From contig OW818666.1 of NCBI GenBank assembly GCA_942493035.1, positions 1,426,001 to 1,490,000 on the forward strand: a stretch of DNA of 64,000 nt, written 5' to 3'. The notes below the pieces were generated by a model that was given only the letters and a program-made list of their open reading frames with translations, made no database searches and was not told the origin of the DNA. The position numbers were made by a program, and so were the translations under genes. Of the stretch, positions 33,892 to 42,561 are shown piece by piece; the stretch's first letter is position 1; each line of letters starts with the position of its first letter. The stretch is from WRGT01 sp942493035. GTDB lineage: Bacteria; Spirochaetota; UBA4802; UBA5550.

Positions 33892-33918
33892 CTTCCGATA
33901 AGATATATTATGTCTCAT
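33891..33918 (+). other. attR: Xer dif-like site, right prophage junction
   Basis: ACTTCCGATAA, centre GATATA, TTATGTCTCAT: exactly 11-6-11, matching the known Bacillus-type dif pattern (ACTTCC...TATATTATGT). The left half comes from the phage and the right half from the host. Direct orientation with attL. Confidence 0.85.
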
Positions 33919-33969
33919 TAGAAAAAAAGAATAGTTTAAAACTTGTTACCGATTATAAGCATCTATAAT

Positions 33970-34476
33970 TTAATTAAGACATAGAGCCGGATCAAAATAA
34001 AGAAGAGACACAGTGTAGACAGCTATCCCTTCACCTCTTCCGGTAAATCCTAGTTTTTCTGTAGTTTTACCTTTTATTCCAATAGAATCAGGCTGTAGAA
34101 TTCCATCCATTGCTTCAGATATATTTTTTTTCATCTGAGGAATGTATGATGCGATTTTAGGGCTGTCACATACAACAACAGAATCTGTGTTAATAACAGT
34201 AAAACCGTTGTTGACCAGTCTTTTATAGACTTCTTTGAGAAGTTTTAAACTGCTGATATCTTTGTAAGCTGGATCTGTATCAGGAAATAGCTGTCCAATA
34301 TCTCCAATGTTGGCGGGACTTAAAAAAGAATCTATAATTGAGTGTAATAGTACATCAGCATCAGAATGTCCCTGGAGTCCCAGGTTATAATCTATTTTTA
34401 CTCCACCAAGAATCAGTTCTCTGCCATGTACCAAAGCATGAACATCAAATCCATTACCAATTCTGTAATTAATCAT
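33970..34476 (-). CDS. ispF: 2-C-methyl-D-erythritol 2,4-cyclodiphosphate synthase
   Basis: 168 aa trimeric MEP-pathway enzyme making MEcPP from CDP-ME2P. Metal ligands in IGNGFDVHAL (Asp, His), substrate segment GLQGHSDADVLLHSIID, and ATTEK-like KGKTTEKLGFTGRGEG are all present. Length is near the family's ~157. With the IspH-UbiA fusion it confirms a MEP isoprenoid pathway. It converges on the prophage and gcvH, and is followed upstream by the STAS gene 6 bp away. Confidence 0.96.
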   Translation of the reverse strand: MINYRIGNGFDVHALVHGRELILGGVKIDYNLGLQGHSDADVLLHSIIDSFLSPANIGDIGQLFPDTDPAYKDISSLKLLKEVYKRLVNNGFTVINTDSVVVCDSPKIASYIPQMKKNISEAMDGILQPDSIGIKGKTTEKLGFTGRGEGIAVYTVSLLYFDPALCLN

Positions 34477-34482
34477 AGATTA

Positions 34483-34794
34483 TTAGAGATTAAAGACATC
34501 TGAAAGTGAGCTGAGCTTAAGGACATTAAGAACCTTTGAACTTACTTTTTCAATGATAAGTTCCTTTTCTTTTTTCTTCTGTAGTTTTAATAGGCTTATA
34601 AGAACACCAACTCCAGATGAATCGATATAATCAACTTCGGATAGATCAATTTCGATATCTTTATCGGTATTCTGACCGATCTCAAAGAGTTTCTGTTTAA
34701 AAATCTTAATGGACATCATCTCGATATCACCATGTACTTTTAAAAAAACAGAATTATCACGTTCCTGAACATCAATTTCCATAATTTCATCCAA
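34483..34794 (-). CDS. STAS-domain anti-sigma factor antagonist
   Basis: 103 aa, the complete STAS fold with the phosphorylation loop VDYIDSSGVGVLISLL. Proteins of this kind are switched by Ser phosphorylation from a partner kinase (SpoIIAB/RsbW type) and release a sigma factor or bind other partners. The partner kinase is not in the window. It sits 6 bp upstream of ispF. Confidence 0.9.
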   Translation of the reverse strand: MDEIMEIDVQERDNSVFLKVHGDIEMMSIKIFKQKLFEIGQNTDKDIEIDLSEVDYIDSSGVGVLISLLKLQKKKEKELIIEKVSSKVLNVLKLSSLSDVFNL

Positions 34795-34868
34795 TTTAAT
34801 CTGAGATCTAATTTAAAGTAACACTAATTAACAATAAGTCAAATAAAATTTACTACAACCTGTTAAAA

Positions 34869-36932
34869 TCATTCAGAAAAATCTATATCAATAATGATCA
34901 TCCGAGGATAGACTTTACCCAGATATTCATTGTTTTCAAGTTTAAAAATAATATCAACACAGTTTTTTGAATTATAATAACTATTCATTTTTTCGAACAT
35001 GTTCCAACCGATTGCCTGAATATTACCATTTAACTGGTATTTACCGTGTAAACCTGAGTTTCCAAAAGAATTAAAACCATCGATTTTAATTCTTTCAACA
35101 GCGAACACCGGTTCTTCATTCGCTTTACCAAAGGGTTCAAGTATAGATAAATTTTTTATAAACGATGAATTAATATCCTTTATATCAAGAACATAATCCA
35201 CGTGAATCGATTTTTCGGGTATAAAATTGTCAGATATTGCATTATTTATAATATGCACTATCTCAAGTATTTTACTGCTTTCTGCAGTAAATCCGAATGC
35301 CTGTGCATGTCCGCCTACTCTATCAAAAAGATGAGCAGCAGATGCAGTATATTTAAAAAAATCAAAATTCCCGGAGCTCCTCGCTGAACCTTTAACTATT
35401 CCGTTTTTGTCTGAACCTGTAGCAATTATAACCGGTTTTTTGATATCATCAGCTATTCTATTTGCGATTAATCCTGCAAGACCATCTAAAATTTCATCGT
35501 GCATATAGAAAAAAATATTATCATTTAAAATTGTGTTTGAACCATCATTTTTAATTTTTTCTATAATTTCACTGACAAGTTTTTTCCGGTCATCATTTAT
35601 CTTCTGAATAGATGCAACAATACCCGGAATTTTACTAACATCCTGTTCCAGAAAAAAATCAACGGTTAATCCGGTTTTCCCCATTCGGCCTGGAGCATTT
35701 AAAAGAGGCGCAATATTCCAGCTTATTGATTTTGATGTTGTATGATTTTTACCGGATAGAGAAAGTATTCCATTATGTCCTTTACCACTATTAATCATGG
35801 AAAGTCCATATTTTACAAGTTGTCTGTTTTCACCATATAGAGGCATTATATCTGCGATAGTACCAATTGTAACCAGAACCACATATTCCTGAAGAACTGC
35901 CATAATCTTAGCAGAACTTCTTAGTTGGAGTTCAATGAATAGATTAGAATAAAGTTGAAATTCATTTTTATATAGATTTGTATTAATCCTGAAATCGGAA
36001 GAGATATTCTTCAACATCTCTTCATTATTTATATAACTCTTGCCGGTAATAGATGACGCAATTTTCTGAAAATCTGTTATTACAATACCGGGGTGCATTG
36101 ATTTTATTATTGATGATAACTGCAGACTTTCATTATTCAGAAATACTATATAGTCTTTATTATTTATCTCTGAAGTAAGTACTGAGACAATCTCTTCTTT
36201 ATTGATTATTAATTCAAGTGTTGTAACACCATCTTTTATAAATGAAAGAGTATAGGTCACTCCATCTTTAAAAACCAGTATAAAACTTTTATTGAAACCT
36301 GATGTATAACTATAGAGAAAGGCCTGAACAAATTTAAATGCAACCCCAACTCCTGCGAGCTCCTTAAACGGATAAAGACAGCCGTTTTGTTTAGGATTGA
36401 TAATTATCGCTTCAGGAAGTATTTCATCCGGTTCATGATGATCCGTAATAATAAAATCAATTCCATTTTCTCTTCCATATTTTATCTCAGCAGTATCCCT
36501 GATTCCGGAATCAACTGTAATAACCAGAGTTATTTTTTCTTTAATAAATTCATCAATTATATCAATAGTAAGACCATAACTCTCTTTAGCTTTCGGGTAT
36601 CTGATAATCGGAGTGCAGCTATATTTATTAAGGAGACTATGAATGATTGTTAATGAAGTAATACCATCAAGATCGGAGTCACCGAAAACAGCAATTTTTT
36701 CATGGGATGATATTGCTGTTTTTAATCTGCTGACTGCTTCGTAAATTCCAAGCATTAAAAATGGGCTATGAAGACTATTAAGTTCAGGATAAAGAAATCT
36801 TATAATTTCAGCCTCACTACTTATGCCTCTGTTATAAAGAATTGAAATTATATTTTTATCCAGACCGGTTTTGTCAGATAATATTTGTACCTTCTGATGA
36901 TCCGGTTTAGATAAAATCCATTCAGATTTCAT
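34869..36932 (-). CDS. recJ: Single-strand DNA exonuclease RecJ
   Basis: 687 aa, 5'-3' exonuclease for ssDNA in repair. DHH motifs are AVFGDSDLDGITSL, TVDSGI and FIITDHHEP; the DHHA1-side GGHAQAFGFTAES and an OB-fold end follow. The chain is ~110 residues longer than E. coli RecJ because of an insertion at about 220-330 (from DGVTYTLSFIKDGVTTLEL through SFLNN-like segments) between the DHH core and MPLYGENRQLVKYGL. Motif I has DSDLDG rather than the usual DxDxDG, with the aspartates kept. Start overlaps the upstream stop by one base. Confidence 0.92.
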   Translation of the reverse strand: MKSEWILSKPDHQKVQILSDKTGLDKNIISILYNRGISSEAEIIRFLYPELNSLHSPFLMLGIYEAVSRLKTAISSHEKIAVFGDSDLDGITSLTIIHSLLNKYSCTPIIRYPKAKESYGLTIDIIDEFIKEKITLVITVDSGIRDTAEIKYGRENGIDFIITDHHEPDEILPEAIIINPKQNGCLYPFKELAGVGVAFKFVQAFLYSYTSGFNKSFILVFKDGVTYTLSFIKDGVTTLELIINKEEIVSVLTSEINNKDYIVFLNNESLQLSSIIKSMHPGIVITDFQKIASSITGKSYINNEEMLKNISSDFRINTNLYKNEFQLYSNLFIELQLRSSAKIMAVLQEYVVLVTIGTIADIMPLYGENRQLVKYGLSMINSGKGHNGILSLSGKNHTTSKSISWNIAPLLNAPGRMGKTGLTVDFFLEQDVSKIPGIVASIQKINDDRKKLVSEIIEKIKNDGSNTILNDNIFFYMHDEILDGLAGLIANRIADDIKKPVIIATGSDKNGIVKGSARSSGNFDFFKYTASAAHLFDRVGGHAQAFGFTAESSKILEIVHIINNAISDNFIPEKSIHVDYVLDIKDINSSFIKNLSILEPFGKANEEPVFAVERIKIDGFNSFGNSGLHGKYQLNGNIQAIGWNMFEKMNSYYNSKNCVDIIFKLENNEYLGKVYPRMIIIDIDFSE

Positions 36933-37618
36933 TATCTGATTTTGTCCTGAACCTTTTCAGATGCTTTTTTAGCGAGAAAAATAGCTTTATCGTTTGAACT
37001 TTTAACAAGATGTTCTACTTTAAACTTTTTAATCTTATTTATAAGTGAAGATGCTTCTTTGATGAATTTCAGGACTTCCGTATCTTTAGTTTTAAATTCA
37101 GACACGAGCTGTCTTACTATCGCTTCAGAATCAGTTCTAATCTTCAGTTCACTTACCTGGAAATACAACGCAAGTTTAAGAGCTCTGATAAATACAGCAT
37201 ACTCTGCAGAGGGGCCGGTTCTTTTTCCTATATAATCTGAAACCTTTCCTACCTGACGATCCTCCTGGTCAAAAATAATAATACCTATACCCGCATGCCC
37301 CGGATTACCATTAGATACTCCTCCGACATTCATAGTTAGAGGTGTGTTAACAGGTATCGCCGCAAGTTCGGCTCCATTAAGAATCTCTTTAATATAAGTC
37401 TGTTCCGAACTTGTATTGTTGTCCGGATTATCCGATATCTTTTTTTTGATTATTATTTTACGTTTTGAAAAAGTCTTTTCATGCTTAGATAGAAGCTCAC
37501 GTGCTTCCTCAATTAGAACTGCTACATCTGTTGTATTGCAGTCGGCAAGTTCTGCTATTTTTTCAATATTTTTACCTTCTGCAATAAGTTGTAATACTCG
37601 GTCGATGCTTAAAAGCAT
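36932..37618 (-). CDS. RNase H-fold protein with N-terminal helical domain, degenerate active site
   Basis: 228 aa. Residues ~1-45 are a small helical (helix-turn-helix-like) domain, ~50-75 a basic/charged linker, and ~95-225 an RNase HI fold (GNPGHAGIGIIIF, SAEYAVFIRALKLAL, LKIRTDSEAIVRQL). Of the four catalytic acidic residues, E139 and D163 are kept, but the first Asp is Gly (NVGGVSNGNPG, G99) and the last is Ile (NDKAIFLAKKA, I213). So it may bind RNA-DNA hybrids rather than cut them. The ATG at 37618 is preferred over an upstream GTG because GGAG fits it acceptably. Confidence 0.78.
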   Translation of the reverse strand: MLLSIDRVLQLIAEGKNIEKIAELADCNTTDVAVLIEEARELLSKHEKTFSKRKIIIKKKISDNPDNNTSSEQTYIKEILNGAELAAIPVNTPLTMNVGGVSNGNPGHAGIGIIIFDQEDRQVGKVSDYIGKRTGPSAEYAVFIRALKLALYFQVSELKIRTDSEAIVRQLVSEFKTKDTEVLKFIKEASSLINKIKKFKVEHLVKSSNDKAIFLAKKASEKVQDKIR

Positions 37619-37643
37619 GATATTTAACACTCCAGTTTATAAT

Positions 37644-38339
37644 TCAGTAAATAAAACGTCCGCAGTTTGTGCAGGTTTCGATACTCTTACCGCTTGTTGC
37701 GGAGAGTGCGATAGATGAAGGAATCTGAAAATTACATCTGCTGCAGGTTTCACCGTTCAATCTTGTAATTGCTACTCCATCTTTAGAACTTATCAATTTT
37801 GAAAATCTTGACCTGCTTTGCGGATCAAGTGTAGTTAATAGTTCATTATATTTATTTTTAAAAATATCGGATTCTTTCTGATTATCAGTTATTTTTCTAT
37901 TGAGGCCTTCAATGTCTTCTCTTGTCTGTTTATCAGACTCAGATAACTGGTTCTTTAATTCAACCAGTTTATTTTCTGAAATCTCAAGTTTATCCAGAAA
38001 CTCCAGCACAGTACCTTCAAGTTTATCTTTATTGTCATTCAGTATTATAAGTTCGTTATTCTGTGCTTCGATTTCTCTTTCTGATTTTAACTTATTTTTT
38101 CTCTCTTCAACTTTCTTAATTTTAGTATCAGTCTCATCAAGATCAAGCTCATTCTTTTTCAAATTCATTTTTAAAGTTTTAACTGCTGATTCAGTGTTCG
38201 CAACTTTCAGAGCTATTTCTTTTAATCGATTTTCCCATGTGTTTATAGATTTTTTACATCTTTCTATTTCAGAATCACATTTAAGTACATTATCCCAGAA
38301 ATGCTGTAGTTCTATCATGATACTTATTTCATTTTTCAT
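37644..38339 (-). CDS. C4-type zinc-ribbon coiled-coil protein
   Basis: 231 aa. A long antiparallel coiled coil covers ~15-170 (VEERKNKLKSEREIEAQNN, DKLEGTVLEFLDKLEIS), and the end is a zinc ribbon CSRCNFQIP...CTNCGRFIY. This is the CT398/YbgA-like family known from chlamydiae and many bacteria. Relatives bind sigma-54 or flagellar/type III ATPase parts, but the role here is unproven. It lies between Nif3 and the RNase H-like gene in a tight minus-strand row. Confidence 0.85.
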   Translation of the reverse strand: MKNEISIMIELQHFWDNVLKCDSEIERCKKSINTWENRLKEIALKVANTESAVKTLKMNLKKNELDLDETDTKIKKVEERKNKLKSEREIEAQNNELIILNDNKDKLEGTVLEFLDKLEISENKLVELKNQLSESDKQTREDIEGLNRKITDNQKESDIFKNKYNELLTTLDPQSRSRFSKLISSKDGVAITRLNGETCSRCNFQIPSSIALSATSGKSIETCTNCGRFIY

Positions 38340-38340
38340 T

Positions 38341-39135
38341 TTATTTATATACTTTAAATGGATTTTGTTCTACGTCTGAAATTAAAATTTCAATCTTTTC
38401 ATCAACTAACACTTTTATGACAGATTCAGCAAGCAACTTTTTAAAAATAAATTCAGTACCGTAATGTCCGGCATCAATAACGGCAACACCGCTGTCTATA
38501 GCATACTTTACATGATGATAACCCACGTCACCGGTTATTATACAATCAGGATTGTGAATCCCTATAATCTTTTCGATTGAACCGCCTCCTGAACCGTTTA
38601 TAAACGCAAGCGACCTGATAATTTTTTTTTCATCACCGGAGTAAACAAGAAAATCAAGTTCCAGTCTCTTCTTAGTGTCAGCCAGAACCTGATCGAATAT
38701 TTTCTCTTTGTCGAGAACGACGTATGAACCAAAACCGGTTTCGACATTATTAACTTCTTCAGTTTTAATAAGAGGAGCACTGTCACTGTATCCGAGGTAT
38801 CCGGAAAGTGCCTTATACATAATTTTATCGAAATTTGTGTGCATGGAATATAATGAGATCCTTGATGCTATTAGTTCCATAATAATTCCGGATCTAGCCT
38901 CATCAGATATAAGATTTTTCACTGGTCTGAAAATCAGAGGATGATGGCTGATTATTAGATTACAACCTTTTTCCCTGGCATCATTAACAGTATTAACATC
39001 AGCATCAAGACAAATATAAATTTTACCAACCGAATCTTCCTGAAACAATATCTGTGAGCCTGTATTATCATAGGATTCCTGAATAAATTCCGGGAACTGA
39101 GTTTTTAGTCTTTTAACAATTTCATGTATTTTCAT
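38341..39135 (-). CDS. Nif3-like dinuclear metal centre protein
   Basis: 264 aa. Metal ligands are visible in NLIISHHPLIFRP, SMHTNFD, and GDVGYHHVKYAIDSGVAVIDAGHYGTE. The family (YbgI/YqfO/GTP cyclohydrolase I type 2) has a di-metal hydrolase site of uncertain substrate. It has the short form without the middle YqfO-type insertion. Gap to the zinc-ribbon gene is 1 bp, a common pairing. Confidence 0.93.
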   Translation of the reverse strand: MKIHEIVKRLKTQFPEFIQESYDNTGSQILFQEDSVGKIYICLDADVNTVNDAREKGCNLIISHHPLIFRPVKNLISDEARSGIIMELIASRISLYSMHTNFDKIMYKALSGYLGYSDSAPLIKTEEVNNVETGFGSYVVLDKEKIFDQVLADTKKRLELDFLVYSGDEKKIIRSLAFINGSGGGSIEKIIGIHNPDCIITGDVGYHHVKYAIDSGVAVIDAGHYGTEFIFKKLLAESVIKVLVDEKIEILISDVEQNPFKVYK

Positions 39136-39156
39136 AATTTATATCTATTTACTCTA

Positions 39157-40203
39157 TCAAATTATCAGCATCGCATCGCCATATGAAAAGAATCTGTATT
39201 CTTTTTCAACAGCTTCTTCATATGCTTTCATAATTAAATCATATCCCGCAAAAGCAGATACAAGCATCAGCAATGTGGATCCAGGTGTATGAAGATTTGT
39301 GAAAAGAACATCAACAGATTCAATTTTTCGTGGCGGATATATAAAAATATCAGTATAACCTTCACCTGAAATATTTACTCCATTCTTATAAGTACTTTCG
39401 AGAACTCTGAGCGATGTTGTACCAATAGCAACAATTCGACGTCCAAGGGCTCTTGCTGAATTAATTTTTTCAGCTGATCTATGATCAAGAATGAATTTTT
39501 CTGAGTGCATTTTATGTTTCGAGAGATCATCCTCTCTTACAGGACTGAAAGTTCCCCAGGAAACATGAAGAGTTGTAAATACAAACTCCATGCCCTTAGT
39601 TTTCAATGCAGCAAACATTTCATCTGTAAAATGCAGCCCGGCAGTCGGTGCGGCAACGGCCCCGCTCTCCTCTGCATAAACAGTCTGGTATCTATCAACA
39701 TCAAATTCGTCACTTTCCCGTTTTATGTATGGAGGCAGTGGAACTTCACCTATTTTGAGAAGTATCTCTTCTGTAAGATTTATATTCGTTTCAATTTTTA
39801 CATATTCTCCTGATCGACCTGAAACTGTAAAAAATATATTTTTATCTTTTAAAGGGTAAAACTGATCGTTCATTTTTAAACGCTTAGTTCTATTGGATAT
39901 TATGAACCAGCTTGTTTCAGTTAATCTTTCTGTTAAGACAACTTCCAATGCTCCGCCGGATTCTTTTACACAATAAATTCTTGCATTTAAAACTTTTGTA
40001 TTATTAAAAACAAGAAGATCGTCTGGATTTAAAAAATCAGGAAGTGATTTAAAACCGGTATGTTCAAACTCGCCGCTTCTTCTGTTGAGAATAAAAAGCT
40101 TAGATTCATCTCTTTTCTCAACAGGTTTTTGAGCGATTAATCTTTCGGGAAGATTATAGTCGAAATCTTTCAGGGAATATTCTTTCTTTAAATTTTTCAT
40201 CAA
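39157..40203 (-). CDS. queA: tRNA S-adenosylmethionine ribosyltransferase-isomerase (queuosine)
   Basis: 348 aa, transfers ribosyl from SAM to preQ1-tRNA. Motifs: FDYNLPERLIAQKPVEKRDESK, FNNTKVLNARI, VAAPTAGLHFTDEM, TLHVSWGTFSPV and a LRVLES stretch, all as in QueA; length is normal. Start overlaps the spoIID stop by 4 bp. The substrate side of the queuosine pathway (tgt, queC) is not in the window. Confidence 0.97.
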   Translation of the reverse strand: MMKNLKKEYSLKDFDYNLPERLIAQKPVEKRDESKLFILNRRSGEFEHTGFKSLPDFLNPDDLLVFNNTKVLNARIYCVKESGGALEVVLTERLTETSWFIISNRTKRLKMNDQFYPLKDKNIFFTVSGRSGEYVKIETNINLTEEILLKIGEVPLPPYIKRESDEFDVDRYQTVYAEESGAVAAPTAGLHFTDEMFAALKTKGMEFVFTTLHVSWGTFSPVREDDLSKHKMHSEKFILDHRSAEKINSARALGRRIVAIGTTSLRVLESTYKNGVNISGEGYTDIFIYPPRKIESVDVLFTNLHTPGSTLLMLVSAFAGYDLIMKAYEEAVEKEYRFFSYGDAMLII

Positions 40204-41381
40204 TTAACAAGATGAATTGAACCTTTTTTCTGTGCAAGAGAATTATTACTAATTTTTTGAAATTTTATATCCTTATAATAGTATTTAAGAATATCATCAA
40301 ATTTCATACCTTTATCGCTTCTGCCTCTGGCACCCCATTGGCACATCCCTACTCCGTGTCCCCAGCCATGGCCATTTATAATCAGTGATTTATCATTTTT
40401 TTTAGCTGTAAAATAAGTGCTTTTTAATTTCTGTGCAGGGAATAATAATCTGAATTCATTCCCTGAAAGATTAATAGTACCATTATCATGAATAATCTCC
40501 ACCGAAATTACTCTGTCATTATTCTTTTTAAACGAAATTTTTTTTATACTATCAATTCTTTTATATTTTTTTGAAAGGGCATTACTTACTTCATTCATTG
40601 TCAATTCCGCAGTCCAATCATAATGGGGTGAGTTTTGACTATATGTACACTCTACGCTTTCAAGATAAGGGAGATCCGTGCCAGACCAGACATCTTTATC
40701 ATCAGAAGTCTTTCCCCCGCTGGTAGAATGGAAATAAGCGATTATCGGTTCATAATTGTATGTCATTATAGTTCCGGAGGTTTTAGCTACAGCTTCAATG
40801 GAGGATGGCGTTTCTGAAATTATGCCTTTATAAACCTGAAAATTTGTAGTTGAATCAACATCGTATATATTCTTACTTTTATTTTTTATTAAATGATAAT
40901 ATGAATAAGTCCGGGCTGCAACTGCCTGAGCTTTTAATGCTTCGATACTCCATGAAGAGGGCATCTCCGAAGGGACAACACTATAAAGATATTCATCCAT
41001 GCTTACTATATTAACTATGTATATTTTTCCAAGGACATTATGGAGTTCAAGTTTCCCTCGATAGCCGATATTGTTTACATACAGAATATTTTTATCAGAT
41101 TCAATTATATAAATGTTTTTAATTTTTTCAGGATAAAAATTTAATTCTGCACTTTTTGACTCATAAACAATGCGCGAGTCCTTTTTATCAATTACGCGAA
41201 TGCCTGAATCTGATTTAATTTTAAAGGAGTTGTTTTCGATTTTAACAAGGACTTTGACATAAACCGCACCAGATGAAATATTCATGTTTTTATTTCTTAG
41301 ATATTTTTCAGATGGCGTACATGAGAAAAATAATATTGCTGATAAAAATATAAATATTGAGAGTTTAAAAAACCTGTACAT
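40200..41381 (-). CDS. SpoIID/LytB-family lipoprotein
   Basis: 393 aa. The N-terminus KLSIFIFLSAILFFSC gives a spirochaete-like lipobox at C21, so it should be an exported lipoprotein. The SpoIID domain follows with SMDEYLYSVVPSEMP, LKAQAVAARTYSYYHL, YFHSTSGGKTSD and GHGWGHGVGMCQWGARG. SpoIID family enzymes are lytic transglycosylases that trim denuded peptidoglycan, or LytB amidase enhancers. Not a sign of sporulation. Next to xerC/D (12-bp gap). Confidence 0.9.
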   Translation of the reverse strand: MYRFFKLSIFIFLSAILFFSCTPSEKYLRNKNMNISSGAVYVKVLVKIENNSFKIKSDSGIRVIDKKDSRIVYESKSAELNFYPEKIKNIYIIESDKNILYVNNIGYRGKLELHNVLGKIYIVNIVSMDEYLYSVVPSEMPSSWSIEALKAQAVAARTYSYYHLIKNKSKNIYDVDSTTNFQVYKGIISETPSSIEAVAKTSGTIMTYNYEPIIAYFHSTSGGKTSDDKDVWSGTDLPYLESVECTYSQNSPHYDWTAELTMNEVSNALSKKYKRIDSIKKISFKKNNDRVISVEIIHDNGTINLSGNEFRLLFPAQKLKSTYFTAKKNDKSLIINGHGWGHGVGMCQWGARGRSDKGMKFDDILKYYYKDIKFQKISNNSLAQKKGSIHLVN

Positions 41382-41393
41382 ATATAACCTGAA

Positions 41394-42290
41394 CTATCCT
41401 TTAGGATGAAAATTTTTGTGGATTTTCTGCAGCTGTTTTTTAGCCATATGAGTATAAATCTGTGTTGTAGAAATATCCATGTGCCCGAGTAATTCCTGAA
41501 CTGAACGAAGATCTGCTCCATTTTCAATTAAATGTGTAGCGAATGAATGTCTCAATGTATGAGGAGTTATATTCTTTTTGATTTCAGTTCTTGTCACATA
41601 ATTTTTTAATAAACGCCATACAGATTTTCTATTCAGCTGTGAACCCTTTTTGCTGACAAAAAGAAATTCTGATTCCCTGCTCCCTATAATAGCCGGTCGG
41701 GATTCTTTTTTATACTTCATCAAAAGTCTTGCAGCCTCTTTACCTATCGGCACCATTCTCTGCTTATTTCCTTTCCCTATTACAGTTACAAAAAGATTAT
41801 CAAAATCCACATCTCCCGAGTTCAGATCTATAGCTTCCGAAATACGCAACCCGCTTGAATATAATAATTCAAAAATAGTTTTATCCCGAAGTTCATAACT
41901 ATCCTCTTCTGAAATAGAATTAAAAAGTTTATTCAATTCATTTACAGTTAAAAAGTCAGGAAGAGTTTTTTCGACATGAGGAGTCTCAATCTTTTCTGTC
42001 GGATTTTTAATATTTGTATCAACATTATCTGAAATGAAATTATAGAACTGCCTTATTGCAGCAAGAGATCTGGCCAGAGTTCGAGTAGAATTCTTTTTAT
42101 CAATTTTTTCATATTTTAAAAACTGCTGAATATCCTCATGTGTAGCATCAAGTATATTCCGGTCTTTGTTTGATAAAAATTCGCTGAATTTCTTTAAATC
42201 ATACGTATAGGAATAAATAGAATTCTGGGACAACCCCTTCTCAACCTGAAGAAACTTTTTGAATCTTTTAATTGCCACTACTTCTTTCAC
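41394..42290 (-). CDS. xerD: Tyrosine recombinase XerC/XerD
   Basis: 298 aa. Core-binding domain 1-~100, catalytic domain with R149 (SSGLRISEAI), K173 (IGKGNKQRMVPI), H244 and R247 (HTLRHSFATH), H270 (LGHMDISTTQ) and nucleophile Y279 (IYTH). XerC and XerD resolve chromosome dimers at dif. XerC versus XerD is not fixed by sequence alone; the symbol is a guess. This host enzyme, or its partner, is the expected integrase for the dif prophage lying 7.5 kb away. Confidence 0.9.
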   Translation of the reverse strand: MKEVVAIKRFKKFLQVEKGLSQNSIYSYTYDLKKFSEFLSNKDRNILDATHEDIQQFLKYEKIDKKNSTRTLARSLAAIRQFYNFISDNVDTNIKNPTEKIETPHVEKTLPDFLTVNELNKLFNSISEEDSYELRDKTIFELLYSSGLRISEAIDLNSGDVDFDNLFVTVIGKGNKQRMVPIGKEAARLLMKYKKESRPAIIGSRESEFLFVSKKGSQLNRKSVWRLLKNYVTRTEIKKNITPHTLRHSFATHLIENGADLRSVQELLGHMDISTTQIYTHMAKKQLQKIHKNFHPKG

Positions 42291-42561
42291 CGGAATTCTC
42301 CTGCATTAAAATTTACAGCTTCAGGACATGTAATTTGATAATTTATATACTAAATTGTTTATAATTACATATTGATTATCGGTAGGGCTGAATTATGTCT
42401 TAATAGAGTTGTTACATTTTATTCTAAAAAGACATAATTTTTTATTAAAAATGAAATATTGGCATATTTTAATCCCGTAGAGTAATCTATAAAACAGACT
42501 CGCCTTATCATATGCCTGAGGGGTAAACGAAGGTTTTAGAAGTTATAAAGTAATCAACGAA
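42291..42561. other. Non-coding gap between xerC/D and the exporter ATPase
   Basis: 271 bp with no gene. ATTATGTCTT (42392-42401) pairs with AAGACATAAT (42429-42438) and is followed by a T-run on the plus strand. On the minus strand it lies after the ABC ATPase gene and may help end that transcript. No remnant of a permease is visible. Confidence 0.5.

Larger units (their letters stand above)
27479..33918. mobile_element. Integrated small tailless (FLiP-like) ssDNA prophage at dif
   Basis: A 6412-bp unit (attL to attR start) bounded by direct dif-like sites. All genes read on the minus strand, tightly packed with ATGA overlaps, and base use differs little from the host. It encodes an HUH Rep, candidate capsid, Arg-rich protein, small membrane proteins, an M15-type peptidase and a spike. 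There is no integrase, so integration must use host XerC/D. No Zot, large microvirus VP1, terminase or Walker A motif was seen. Once circularised, gene order from attP is seven tiny genes, rep, an intergenic region, then the virion genes. All att halves and genes look intact, so it may be active. Confidence 0.85.

Noticed and set aside
40200..41381. SpoIID as evidence of sporulation
   Set aside because: SpoIID-domain lipoproteins are common in non-sporulating diderms, and no other sporulation gene is present.
41394..42290. XerC/D gene as a phage-encoded integrase
   Set aside because: It lies outside the att sites, in a host row beside spoIID and queA, and is of chromosomal Xer type.
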